Shown here: one piece after another, positions 45,969 to 55,581 of the stretch
How positions within the stretch are numbered: position 1 is the stretch's first letter
Layout of the letters: each line of letters starts with the position of its first letter
Translations under genes and position numbers: made by a program
Origin: Nitrososphaera sp.
GTDB lineage: Archaea; Thermoproteota; Nitrososphaeria; Nitrososphaerales; Nitrososphaeraceae
Direction of reading: 5' to 3'
Assembly: GCF_013388945.1 (NCBI RefSeq)
Contig: NZ_JACAEH010000023.1
Coordinates: forward strand, 1-64,000
DNA: 64,000 bases
The notes under the pieces: model-generated
The model's input: only the letters and a program-made list of their open reading frames with translations
What the model was told of the DNA's origin: nothing
Databases searched by the model: none

Positions 45969-48311
45969 TTGCCGCGCGGTAAAGGTTTATTTTCCCAGAT
46001 CTTGCGAACGCAGCTGCAATTGTCTAACTCGGCTGACACCGGGCAGCCAACACCTGCCGGCGGCCAGCAGCTGGTGCGTACGCTCGGCCTCACCGACGTA
46101 ATCATGGTGGGAATAGCCGGCATGATAGGCGGGGCCATATTCGTCCTCACCGGGCCGGCCATCGGGCTTGCAGGAAGCGCCGTCATCATCGCCTTTCTGA
46201 TAAACGGCGTCATCACGCTTTTCACGGCCATGGTCTACGCGGAACTGGGTTCGGCCATGCCCGAGGCAGGGGGAGGGTACCAGTGGATACGGGAGGGCCT
46301 GCCCCGGCCAAACGCGTTCATCAGCGGGTGGATGGCGTGGTTTGCACACATTGTCGCAGGGAGCCTCTACGCAGTCGGGTTTGGCGCGTTTGCATACAGC
46401 CTGTTCAACATTTCAGGCATTCTTCCGGACCAACCGCTGCTCGGCATCTTCCCGTACGACAAGCTCATAGCAGTGGCTTCTGTCGCCGCGTTCACCTACA
46501 TTAACGTCAAGGGGACTTCGGAGACCGGCAGGGCCGGCACGGCAGTCACTTTTGTGCAGCTTGGCATAATTGTCGTCATACTCGGCTTTGGCTTCTGGGC
46601 ACTCCAGTTCAACCCAGACTGGCAGGCAGATTTTGCGGATCAGTTGCTTCCGCTTGGACTGTCAGGCCTTGTGGCTGCCATGGGCCTCACTTTCATCGCC
46701 TTTGAGGGCTACGAGATAATAGTGCAGACAGGCGAGGAGGTGAGAAACCCAAAGCGCAACATCCCAAAGGCGATATTTGTCTCCCTCGGCGTCGTGGTCT
46801 CGCTCTACTGCCTGATGGCCTTTGTGGCAGTTTCCGCGGCGCAACCGCCCACCGGCGAACCGGCGTGGCAGTTCATCGGAGGAGAGGGGGAGCTTGGGAT
46901 AACAAAGGTGGTGGACCAGTTCATGCCCTACGGCGCGTTCTTTGTGCTTGCAGGGGGAATAGTGTCAACGCTTGCCGCCCTGAACGCGACCACGTTTTCG
47001 TCCTCCCGCGTCGCGCTTGCGATGGGGCGAAACTACAACCTGCCCCACGCGCTCTCCTCTATACACCCCGTCAACAGGACTCCCCACGTTGCTGCCACCG
47101 TGTCAGGGATTATAATGGCCGTCATGGCGTACGCGCTCCCGCTTGCAGACATTGCCCTTGCAGCAGGCGTCGTCTTTTTGCTCCTTTTCACGCAGGTCAA
47201 TATTGCGGCCATCACGATAAGGCGGATCTACGGCGACAAGCTTGCCTACGGGTACAAGGTGCCGCTCTTCCCGGTCATACCCATCATAGGCATAATCCTG
47301 AAGCTTGGGCTTGCGGTGTATCTGCTTGTCACGCAGCCCCTGAGCTGGGGCATAACGGCCCTCTGGATACTGGTAGGCTTTGTGCTGTACAGGATGTACA
47401 CGTTCAAGAAGGAGGTGGAGCACTATGCGCCCATGGTGACTACAGAAGGCGCGGCTGCCAGGATGGGCTACAGGGTGCTCGTGCTCTTTAGCCCCGAGAA
47501 CCCTGACAGGCTGGCCCGGTACGCGATGAGGGTCGCAAGGGAGAGGTCTGGCGAGGTGAATTTTCTTCGGGTGATAACGGTCCCCATGCAGACCCCGCTT
47601 TCAGCCGGCGTGGCGTTTGCAGAGAGCTCGAAGAGAGGGTTTGCCGCGCTTGAAGAAATGTTTTCAAAAAGAAACGTGCCAAGCAGGTACCTTGTCAGGA
47701 TCTCCCACGACCCGACAGAGGCCATCCTTGCGACGATTGAAGAGCAAAAGATCGACCTGCTCATGGCAGACCTGGAGATTGTCAGCCGGAACCGCAAGCT
47801 TTTGGCGCTTGCGACCTGCGACGTGCTTGCGATAAAATCAGACGACGAGGACCTTGCGCTTGAAAGAGAAGACGGCGCGGCGAAGAAGAACCTGGTCGTG
47901 CTCTACGACGGCGGCGCACATGCAAACCTGGTGCTCAAGATGACCAGCTGGCTGGAACACACGGGCAGGTTCAACGTGGAGCTTCTCACCCTTGGCAAGA
48001 AAGAGACCGAGGCCGACGGCAGCATACCCATGAGGCCCGACTACCTGACGCAGCTTGGCATAGGCAGGGGGGAGATCCGACTTGCGGCAGGCGCGCACGA
48101 CTCTGCAGCCATCCTGTACGGCGCAATCGACTCGCGCAGGCCAGACCTGGTGGTGATCGGCGCAAGCGTCGGCAAGTTCGGCGTGTTTGACACCCAGCCA
48201 ATCTTGCAGATGCTGATGCAGCTGCAGTGCCCTGTCATAGTCGCTAGGGACTTTGGCATCCCCGGGGTCAGGAAGGCCGAGTCGCTCTTTCGGCAGGCGC
48301 TTAAAAGATAG
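45969..48311 (+). CDS. APC-family amino acid permease with C-terminal USP-like domains
   Basis: VGIAGMIGGAIFVLTGPAIGLAGSAVIIAFLING; C-terminal ~300 aa soluble universal-stress-like region. Confidence 0.85.
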   Translation: MPRGKGLFSQILRTQLQLSNSADTGQPTPAGGQQLVRTLGLTDVIMVGIAGMIGGAIFVLTGPAIGLAGSAVIIAFLINGVITLFTAMVYAELGSAMPEAGGGYQWIREGLPRPNAFISGWMAWFAHIVAGSLYAVGFGAFAYSLFNISGILPDQPLLGIFPYDKLIAVASVAAFTYINVKGTSETGRAGTAVTFVQLGIIVVILGFGFWALQFNPDWQADFADQLLPLGLSGLVAAMGLTFIAFEGYEIIVQTGEEVRNPKRNIPKAIFVSLGVVVSLYCLMAFVAVSAAQPPTGEPAWQFIGGEGELGITKVVDQFMPYGAFFVLAGGIVSTLAALNATTFSSSRVALAMGRNYNLPHALSSIHPVNRTPHVAATVSGIIMAVMAYALPLADIALAAGVVFLLLFTQVNIAAITIRRIYGDKLAYGYKVPLFPVIPIIGIILKLGLAVYLLVTQPLSWGITALWILVGFVLYRMYTFKKEVEHYAPMVTTEGAAARMGYRVLVLFSPENPDRLARYAMRVARERSGEVNFLRVITVPMQTPLSAGVAFAESSKRGFAALEEMFSKRNVPSRYLVRISHDPTEAILATIEEQKIDLLMADLEIVSRNRKLLALATCDVLAIKSDDEDLALEREDGAAKKNLVVLYDGGAHANLVLKMTSWLEHTGRFNVELLTLGKKETEADGSIPMRPDYLTQLGIGRGEIRLAAGAHDSAAILYGAIDSRRPDLVVIGASVGKFGVFDTQPILQMLMQLQCPVIVARDFGIPGVRKAESLFRQALKR

Positions 48312-48348
48312 ACGTTTTTATTCCCCTCAGGGGCACAAGTCAGCGGCG

Positions 48349-50670
48349 TTGCAAAAGCCCGTTTTTTTGAGCATCAAGTCCAAGATAATATTCGTCAGCC
48401 TGTTCCTGGCGCTCACCACGCTCTTTTCCGTGTCGCTTTTGAGCTACATCTCGGCAGACAACCTGCTTCGCGAAAGAGTCAGCGACCAGCTGATAAGCGA
48501 GTCCACCGGCAGGGGCGCCGCCATCCGCTCGCTCATCGACACGAGGATAGAGCAGACAAGGCTGATGCTCACAAACAGCGCGGTCCAGCAGGCAGTTGAA
48601 AGGATAAGCGAAGGGCCCGCGCCCACCGAAGAGGAAATGTCCGGCTACAGGTCCGAGTTCCAGGCGGAGCTGGAATCTTTCAGGCGCGTCGTCGGGTCTT
48701 CAGTCGGCCTTGAAAACGTCAAGATAGTCGGGGCTGCCGGCACCGTGCTTCTCTCTTCCGACCCCGAAGAAGAGGGGCTCGACCTGTCGCAGGACCCGAG
48801 GTTTGTGCGCGGAATAAGTGAAAGCTTTTTGGAGTTTGATGTGATCGGCGGCGAGCGAAAGGCAGTGGTCGCAGTCCCTGTCTTTCCGTACGGCGAGGTG
48901 GGCGTGTCAGAGCCCATCGGCGCCACGATAGCGACAATGGACGTCGCCAAGTTTGACGAGATCCTCCTGAACCGCGAGGGCCTTGGGCAGACAGGCGAGG
49001 TGTACCTTGTAAACGAGGGCAGGACGCTGATATCGGAATCACGATTTATCGAAGACGCCGCGTTCCGCACGCAGGTGGACACGCTTGCGGTCAACAGGTG
49101 CTTTGACGAAGGAGAGGAGATATTTGCCGTGTACCCGGACTACAGGGACATACCCATAGTGGGCTCGTCCTACTGCGCAAGGGACCTTGGCTTTGTGCTC
49201 TTGGCAGAGATAGACGAGGCAGAGATTTTCCAGCCGATTACGCAAATGCGCGACGCCATCCTGGCTGCTGCCACCGTGATAACGGGCGTCGTCGTGGTGA
49301 TAGCATTCTATGTCTCCCGCACGATTTCAAGGCCTATCACGCAGCTCAAGGACGCGGCCGACAGGATCTCCCACGGCGACTACGAGCACAGGGTCCGGGT
49401 CAGCACGGGCGACGAGATAGGCCAGCTTGCAGAGCAGTTTGACATGATGCGCCAGAGTGTGCTTGAGAGCAACGCGAACCTTAACCGGCTTGTAAGGGAC
49501 CGCACAAAGGACCTCACCGACATGACAAACGCGCTTGACGCCACTGCAATCGTGGCAGTGACTGACAGGGACGGCACCATAACAAAGGTGAACGCCAAGT
49601 TTGTCGAGATATCCAAGTATTCTGAAAGCGAGCTTGTGGGACAGAACCACCGGCTGTTGAAGTCGGGACAGCACTCGTCCGAGTTCTTTGCGCAGATGTG
49701 GAAGACGATAACCGCCGGCGAGATATGGGAAGGTGAGATAAAGAACAGGGCAAAGGACGGGAGCTACTACTGGGTCAAGACGACGATAGTGCCGTTCCTT
49801 GACGAGGCCGGCCAGCCAAAGCAGTTCATAGCTATCCACAACGACATCACCAACCTGAAAAACACCGAGGAGAGGCTTCAGGAAGCGCTTGCGCGCGACA
49901 GGGCAAATGCAGAGATAATCAAGAGGCAGGTCGAAGAGCTGAACCTGACAAACGAGGAGCTCAGGCGCAAGGACAAGCTGAAAGACGAGTTCCTGAGCAT
50001 GGCCTCGCACGAGCTCAAGACCCCGCTGACGCCGATAATCGGCTGGTGCGGCGCGCTCAAGTCAAACACCATCCTTGGAAAGCTGACGCCGGAGCAGCGC
50101 GCGGCGGTAGAGACCATCGAAAAGAGCGCCGTCAAGCTTGAAAAGATGATAAGTGACATGCTCGACGCGCAAAAGCTCGAGCTTGAAGAGTTCAAGTTCA
50201 ACATCGGAGAGGTGGACGTCGACAGGCTTGTGGCGGGCATAAGGCGCGACTTTGAGTTCATGATGAAGGAAAAGGACATAGAGTTCGTCGTTTCAGCGCA
50301 GCAGGGCCTGAAGATGCAGTCTGACGAGGCGCGCATAACTCAGGTGCTCAGCGCGCTCCTGTACAACTCGGTTGACTTTGTGCCACAGCCGGGCGGCAAG
50401 ATAGAAGTCATTGTTGAGGCAAGGGGGAGCGACGTGCTTTTCTGCGTCAGGGACAACGGGCCGGGAATACCGAAGGACAAGCAGCAGTTTCTGTTCAAAA
50501 AGTTCTACCAGGTCGACACGTCGCTCAAGCGCAAGCACGGCGGCACGGGCCTCGGGCTTGCAATAAGCAAGGGCATCGTCACGGGGCTCGGAGGCAGGAT
50601 ATGGGTCGAGACCGAAGAGGGAAGGGGCTCTAGTTTTTATTTCAGTCTGCCGCGAGGAAACAAAAAATGA
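48349..50670 (+). CDS. Membrane sensor histidine kinase (sensor-HAMP-PAS-HisKA-HATPase)
   Basis: SMASHELKTPLTPIIGW; NGPGIPKDKQQFLFKKFYQVDTSLKRKHGGTGLGLAIS; probable TTG start. Confidence 0.88.
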   Translation: MQKPVFLSIKSKIIFVSLFLALTTLFSVSLLSYISADNLLRERVSDQLISESTGRGAAIRSLIDTRIEQTRLMLTNSAVQQAVERISEGPAPTEEEMSGYRSEFQAELESFRRVVGSSVGLENVKIVGAAGTVLLSSDPEEEGLDLSQDPRFVRGISESFLEFDVIGGERKAVVAVPVFPYGEVGVSEPIGATIATMDVAKFDEILLNREGLGQTGEVYLVNEGRTLISESRFIEDAAFRTQVDTLAVNRCFDEGEEIFAVYPDYRDIPIVGSSYCARDLGFVLLAEIDEAEIFQPITQMRDAILAAATVITGVVVVIAFYVSRTISRPITQLKDAADRISHGDYEHRVRVSTGDEIGQLAEQFDMMRQSVLESNANLNRLVRDRTKDLTDMTNALDATAIVAVTDRDGTITKVNAKFVEISKYSESELVGQNHRLLKSGQHSSEFFAQMWKTITAGEIWEGEIKNRAKDGSYYWVKTTIVPFLDEAGQPKQFIAIHNDITNLKNTEERLQEALARDRANAEIIKRQVEELNLTNEELRRKDKLKDEFLSMASHELKTPLTPIIGWCGALKSNTILGKLTPEQRAAVETIEKSAVKLEKMISDMLDAQKLELEEFKFNIGEVDVDRLVAGIRRDFEFMMKEKDIEFVVSAQQGLKMQSDEARITQVLSALLYNSVDFVPQPGGKIEVIVEARGSDVLFCVRDNGPGIPKDKQQFLFKKFYQVDTSLKRKHGGTGLGLAISKGIVTGLGGRIWVETEEGRGSSFYFSLPRGNKK

Positions 50671-51053
50671 GAATCCTCATCATCGACGACAGCCACGAGA
50701 TAGTCGAGCTTATGGTCAAGGTGCTCACTACAGTGGGCCATGAAGTGGTGTCGTCGTACAGCGGCAGGGAGGGCCTGAAGATGATTCAGGGCGACAGGTT
50801 CGACCTGATTTTCCTTGACATAGCGATGCCCGACTTTTCCGGGCTCGACGTGATAGACGCGCTCGTTCAGTCAGGCAAGATAACGCAAAGCCCTGTGGTG
50901 CTTTTCACCGCGTCATCCATCACCGACGCAGAGGTGGCCGAGCTTGTCAAAAAGGGCGTGCACTCGTGTCTGAGAAAGCCGGTGCGCATGGAGACTCTTT
51001 TTGAAAAGATAGAAGAGGTCAGCCGCGGCGCGGCCACCAAAAAGAGTGCGTGA
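50667..51053 (+). CDS. Response regulator receiver protein
   Basis: RILIIDDSHEIVELM; LIFLDIAMPDFSG. Confidence 0.9.
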   Translation: MRILIIDDSHEIVELMVKVLTTVGHEVVSSYSGREGLKMIQGDRFDLIFLDIAMPDFSGLDVIDALVQSGKITQSPVVLFTASSITDAEVAELVKKGVHSCLRKPVRMETLFEKIEEVSRGAATKKSA

Positions 51054-51059
51054 CTTGCG

Positions 51060-51713
51060 TTGGAGGACAGGTACAGAACGCACACAGCGGAGGCGTCAGG
51101 CGAGCACGGCGCCAGGGAGCACCAGCAGGTAGAGGAGCTTTTAAAGTTCTTTGCAGCCACCAAGAACTACTGCGTCGGCATTGTCGACATGGTGGGCTCG
51201 ACCGGCATAACAATGAGGATGGAGCCCGAAAGGGCGAGCCGCTACTACGGCATCTTCTTAAACGGCCTTGCCGACGTGCTTTCCAGGCACGGCGCGGTGG
51301 TGGTAAAAAACGTGGGCGACAGCCTGCTTTACTATTTCCCGGGCACCGAGTCGGGCGACCACGAGTCGTTTCGGCAGGTCCTAAGGTGCTGCTTTGCGAT
51401 GGTCGACGCGGGGCCGGCGTTAAATTCGCAAATGAAAGCAGCCGGCCTGCCGGAGGTGCAGTACAGGACAAGCTGCGAGTACGGCGCAGTGATGGTGGCA
51501 AGGATGTCCACGTCGTCTGTGAACGACATTTTCGGCATGCCAGTCAACCTGTGTGCCAAGATGAACCCGCTTGCCCGGCCGGGTGGCGTGGTGATAGGCG
51601 ACGGCCTGTACAGGCACGTCGGTGACTTTGAAGAATACAAGTTTGAAGAAATAAAGGACGCGCCGCTTTTTGCGGAGAACGGCTACCGCGTGTATTCCGT
51701 GGCCCGGCGCTAG
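51060..51713 (+). CDS. Class III nucleotide cyclase homology domain protein
   Basis: GIVDMVGSTGITMRM; VVVKNVGDSLLYYFPG; GMPVNLCAKMNPLARPGGVVIG; likely TTG start. Confidence 0.75.
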   Translation: MEDRYRTHTAEASGEHGAREHQQVEELLKFFAATKNYCVGIVDMVGSTGITMRMEPERASRYYGIFLNGLADVLSRHGAVVVKNVGDSLLYYFPGTESGDHESFRQVLRCCFAMVDAGPALNSQMKAAGLPEVQYRTSCEYGAVMVARMSTSSVNDIFGMPVNLCAKMNPLARPGGVVIGDGLYRHVGDFEEYKFEEIKDAPLFAENGYRVYSVARR

Positions 51714-52036
51714 TTTGGCTTGGGGCAGCCTTCCATCGGCCAGATGAACACGTCTTTTCCCGGCAGCTGCCAGAGCTCGTTTGCGTAAAGCGAGGTGTCG
51801 TCTATGTGGCAGCGCTCGCACATGTTCACCATCAGGTCGCTGGACGGCTTGCCTATCAGCTGCAGGAATTCCTTTGCGTACTCGACTGCCTTTGCGTCGA
51901 TGTCCTTTGGCACCTGAGAGGCGTTGGACCTGTCTGTCGGTATAAAGACGTCGAAATGCAGCTTGCCTCCGTCAGCGTATGTGTTGTACACCACCACCTT
52001 CTTGCGTCCACCGTGATAGGGCTCGAGGTTTTGCAT
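51710..52036 (-). CDS. DUF2024-like conserved protein
   Basis: KKVVVYNTYADGGKLHFDVFIPTDRSNASQVPKDIDAKAVEYAKEFLQLIG; start MQNLEPYHGG. Confidence 0.55.
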   Translation of the reverse strand: MQNLEPYHGGRKKVVVYNTYADGGKLHFDVFIPTDRSNASQVPKDIDAKAVEYAKEFLQLIGKPSSDLMVNMCERCHIDDTSLYANELWQLPGKDVFIWPMEGCPKPN

Positions 52037-52205
52037 AGGGTGTGTCTTGTGAGAGAGGATTTTTAATTTTTGTGCTCCGGTGCCGGTCCGCCTGAACCAG
52101 ACATAACCGATTTTATATAATACCGTGCAGTAGATGCCATGTTGCTTTTGCGGCAGCCTGGCAAGCTCCCGACAGTTTTTTGCGCCATCCACGGAGGGAA
52201 AACAG

Positions 52206-52493
52206 ATGGAGCCTGACCGTGCAAGGGCGCTTGAGGGCATACAGAGGACGCTCAAGGGCCTGCTCTTCACAGAGACCGAGGTGTTTTACTTTCACCTGCA
52301 GAACCTGGGCGTGGGCCGGGACGAGATACTGGACAAGCCCGAGCAGTTTGTCAGGACTATACACGACATATTCGGCAAGGGCTCACCCCTTGTAGAGAAG
52401 ACGATAATTTCAGAGATATCAAAGGAGCTGAGCGTCGACCCCAAGTCCGACCTGGTCGAGATGATAAAGTCGCTCAGGAAGGGAGAGACATGA
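52206..52493 (+). CDS. Small helical protein, first gene of the TackOD1-GT2 operon
   Basis: MEPDRARALEGIQRTLKGLLFTETEVFYF...; 4-nt overlap with the next gene. Confidence 0.6.
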   Translation: MEPDRARALEGIQRTLKGLLFTETEVFYFHLQNLGVGRDEILDKPEQFVRTIHDIFGKGSPLVEKTIISEISKELSVDPKSDLVEMIKSLRKGET

Positions 52494-53425
52494 AGAGCCC
52501 CGAGCAGATGCGCGACGACAGCACGCTTGCTTTCCTTGCGTCGCACGCCAAAAAGTCAAAGGAGCCGATAAACCCTGTGTTCAGGCACGGCGCCGGCGTC
52601 GTGTACGAGATTGAAGGCGTCGACCTCTCGTTTGAGAGGATAAAAAGCTACGAGCAGGAAAAGTTGCTCTCGGCGGCAGGCGCAAAGCCCTTCCCAGCGT
52701 GTCCGAAATGCAGCAGCCTGCTTCTTTCTGTGCAGCTCAACTGCCCGGACTGCAAGAGGCAGTCGCTTGCAAGGTCGGAGATAATGATACACTACGAGTG
52801 CGAGTACTCGGGGCCGGTGGAAGAGTTTGTGTCGCAAAAAGACGCCGAGTATGTCTGCCCCAAGTGCTCAAAGACCCTAAAGCGCGTAGGCATCGAGTAC
52901 GGCAAGCCCGGCATAGGCTTCAAGTGCCGCGACTGCGGCCGCGTCTTCCAGTATCCACTTGTCAACATCACCTGCAGCGGCGGCCACCAGTCAAAGCTTG
53001 ACGAGCTTGACCTGAAGCCGTTTCCCGTCTACAAGGTAAACGACGAGATCCAGGGCTTTGCAGACCTTGCCGACTACTTCCTTGCAATCCAGAAGGCCCT
53101 TGCCAGGTCCGGCATCGAAGTCGAGGTCCTTGCAAGGGTGCGCGGCCAGAGCGGAGTCGTGCACATCATACCGCTGACAGTCAGGACTGGAAAGATGCAG
53201 GCGGTGGTTGACTTTATCCTAAACGAGGCCGGCTCTGACGCCAAGGTGCTCCAGAAGATACTGAGAAGCGCGGACTTGGGCCAGCACGTCGCCCTGCTTT
53301 TCGTGCCAGCTTCACTTGTCAGCCAGCTTGCCGGCATGGTGAACCCGGAAAAGATAAGGCTGCTGGCAATCCCCGGCAACGACCCCGACGCGGTCGCTCG
53401 CGAGGTCATAAAGGTTGTCGGCTAA
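52490..53425 (+). CDS. TackOD1-like zinc-binding output-domain protein
   Basis: FPACPKCSSLLLSVQLNCPDCKRQSLARSEIMIHYECEYSG...YVCPKCSKTLKRVGIEYGKPGIGFKCRDCGRVF. Confidence 0.75.
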   Translation: MKSPEQMRDDSTLAFLASHAKKSKEPINPVFRHGAGVVYEIEGVDLSFERIKSYEQEKLLSAAGAKPFPACPKCSSLLLSVQLNCPDCKRQSLARSEIMIHYECEYSGPVEEFVSQKDAEYVCPKCSKTLKRVGIEYGKPGIGFKCRDCGRVFQYPLVNITCSGGHQSKLDELDLKPFPVYKVNDEIQGFADLADYFLAIQKALARSGIEVEVLARVRGQSGVVHIIPLTVRTGKMQAVVDFILNEAGSDAKVLQKILRSADLGQHVALLFVPASLVSQLAGMVNPEKIRLLAIPGNDPDAVAREVIKVVG

Positions 53426-54746
53426 GAGGGCGGGCATATTCTTTGCCAGCATGGCGGGCCTTGCTGCGGCGGCGTTTTTCTTTCCGTCCGCGTTCGTGTT
53501 CTGGCTCGTCGTATCGATAACCGCAATATACACTGTGTGGGGTGTCTACCACCTGATAGTCACGCTCTCCGGCCTCGGCCAGCCGATGGACCCCGGCATA
53601 AAGCTTGACGATTACCCGAAAATATCTGTCATAATCCCGGCAAGAAACGAGCCGATACTTGGCAGGACCATCGAGGCGTGCCTGAACCACGTCGAGTACC
53701 CCGCCGGCAAGAAGGAGATAGTTGTAGTCGCAGACGACGAGGGCGGGGAGAGGATAGCGCTTTGGTACCAGCAAAAGTACCCCGAGACTGTCAAGCTTTT
53801 GGCTCGCAGGCAGTTCTTTCCCACCAAGCCGTCAGCGCTCAACGACGCGATGAGGCTGTGCACCGGCGACATTGTTGTTGTGATGGACGTGGAAGATATC
53901 CCGGACAGGGACGTGTTCATGAAGGCCGCAACTGCAATTGAAAAGGGCGGCTACCAGGCCGTGCAGGTTATTCTGCATATAGGCAACACCGACGACTCGT
54001 GGATATCAAAGGTGTTTGGCATGGAGTACTCTGGATGGTTCCGCGTGATGCTAAACGGCAGGTTCAACATGGGATTGTTTGCACCGCTTGGCGGAACGGG
54101 CAACTACTTCAAGAGGTCGGCGCTAAAGTACGTTGGCGGGTACGAGCCCACCAACCTTGCAGAGGACGCCGAGCTTGCGATAAGGCTGCGGATAGCAAGG
54201 TGGAACGTCGCAGTCGTTGACGCAAGGCACTGGGAGGAGGCGCCCGTCACCTTCAACGCGTGGCTCAAGCAGAGGACAAGGTGGTTCCGGGGCTGGATGC
54301 AGAGCTTCTGGAAATACTCTGGAGTCATCTTCAAGCCGGCAGTGGTCAGGCGCATGGGATTTGCCGGCGTGTTCTCTACTTTTGTGATGCTGATAAGCCC
54401 GCTAATCGTCGTCCTGAACTGGATAGCGTATTCGGTGACCGTGTACTGGGCGCTTGAGAGCGCCGGCATACTGCCGCAGGTGACTGCCGGCGCAATCCCG
54501 TTCTGGAGCATAATCCCGCTCTGGTTCAACGCGCTGTACTACTACATCTGGATAAAGGGGGCAAAACTCGAGGGCATAAAGGTGCCAATCCCAAAATACC
54601 TGCCTCACATGTTCGTGTACATGAACGTGATGATGCCCCTTGCGTCGCTGCGCGCCTTTTACCAAGAGCTTTTCAAGCCGGTGTTCTGGGAAAAGACCGC
54701 GCACGCAGGGCGGGGCGTGCGCTGGGGCGTCGCGGAAAAGCACTAG
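53415..54746 (+). CDS. Membrane glycosyltransferase family 2
   Basis: ISVIIPARNEPILGRTIEACLNHVEYP; NLAEDAELAIRLRIARW; RTRWFRGW. Confidence 0.88.
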   Translation: MSAKRAGIFFASMAGLAAAAFFFPSAFVFWLVVSITAIYTVWGVYHLIVTLSGLGQPMDPGIKLDDYPKISVIIPARNEPILGRTIEACLNHVEYPAGKKEIVVVADDEGGERIALWYQQKYPETVKLLARRQFFPTKPSALNDAMRLCTGDIVVVMDVEDIPDRDVFMKAATAIEKGGYQAVQVILHIGNTDDSWISKVFGMEYSGWFRVMLNGRFNMGLFAPLGGTGNYFKRSALKYVGGYEPTNLAEDAELAIRLRIARWNVAVVDARHWEEAPVTFNAWLKQRTRWFRGWMQSFWKYSGVIFKPAVVRRMGFAGVFSTFVMLISPLIVVLNWIAYSVTVYWALESAGILPQVTAGAIPFWSIIPLWFNALYYYIWIKGAKLEGIKVPIPKYLPHMFVYMNVMMPLASLRAFYQELFKPVFWEKTAHAGRGVRWGVAEKH

Positions 54747-54777
54747 CGTTTTATCCGCGGAATGCTAAATTTGTCCG

Positions 54778-55581
54778 GTGGAATGCGGGATATGCGGCGC
54801 AAGGGAGGAGATGCCCTTCAAGTGCCGCTACTGCAAGGGTCTGTTTTGCGCACAGCACAGGCTGCCGCCAAACCACAGCTGCGTTTTCCTCGAGCAGTTT
54901 TTGCGCCAGCCCGAGAAGGACAGGGAGTTTCTGGCATACATCGAGGGCCAGCGCGGGAGTGCAGGCGAGAGGGCCGCAAGCGCGTTCAAGAACACTGTGC
55001 TCCTCCGGTTCTCGTGGACAGAGCTTGGCCATCTGGCTGTCGGAACTGCACTTGTAGCCGCAGTAGGCATGACGTTTTTCCGCGTGGGACTGCAGCCAGA
55101 GTTCCTGGCGATATTTGTCACAGCATTCCTGCTGCACGAGGTTGCCCACAAGTTTCTCGCCCAGTTCTACAGGGCGTGGGCCGAGTTCCGGCTGATCCTT
55201 TTTGGCGCGGTGATAACCGCGATATCGGCGCTGCCGTTCCTTCCGTTCAAGTTCATCGCACCCGGAGCCGTGTTCATCAGCGGCTCAATAAGCCAGCGCA
55301 GAAACGGCAGGATCTCTCTTGTGGGGCCGCTGACAAACATAGCGCTTGGCTCAGGATTCATGCTGGCGTACCTTGCCACCGGCGTAGAACTCATGGCAGA
55401 TGGCGCCTGGTTCAACGGCTGGGTGGGAGTTTTCAACATGATACCGTTCATGGGGCTTGACGGGTCGAAGATATTCTCCTGGAACAAGCTTGTATGGGCG
55501 CTTGCCTTTGCTGCTGCGATAGGCCTGTACGCGGCAGGCAGCATCGCATCGGGCAGCGGGTTCTTCAGTTTTCTGCGCTAG
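54778..55581 (+). CDS. AN1-type zinc finger fused to M50/site-2-protease-like membrane peptidase
   Basis: CGICGAREEMPFKCRYCKGLFCAQHRLPPNHSC; FLLHEVAHKFLAQFY; GLDGSKIFSWN; GTG start. Confidence 0.8.
   Translation: MECGICGAREEMPFKCRYCKGLFCAQHRLPPNHSCVFLEQFLRQPEKDREFLAYIEGQRGSAGERAASAFKNTVLLRFSWTELGHLAVGTALVAAVGMTFFRVGLQPEFLAIFVTAFLLHEVAHKFLAQFYRAWAEFRLILFGAVITAISALPFLPFKFIAPGAVFISGSISQRRNGRISLVGPLTNIALGSGFMLAYLATGVELMADGAWFNGWVGVFNMIPFMGLDGSKIFSWNKLVWALAFAAAIGLYAAGSIASGSGFFSFLR

Noticed and set aside
48300-48345. N-terminal residues of kinase ORF starting at 48253
   Set aside because: Overlaps the permease C-terminus; translation is not domain-like; later TTG start preferred.
49327-50010. 227-aa minus-strand ORF within the histidine kinase
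   Set aside because: Antisense shadow of a strongly supported kinase frame.
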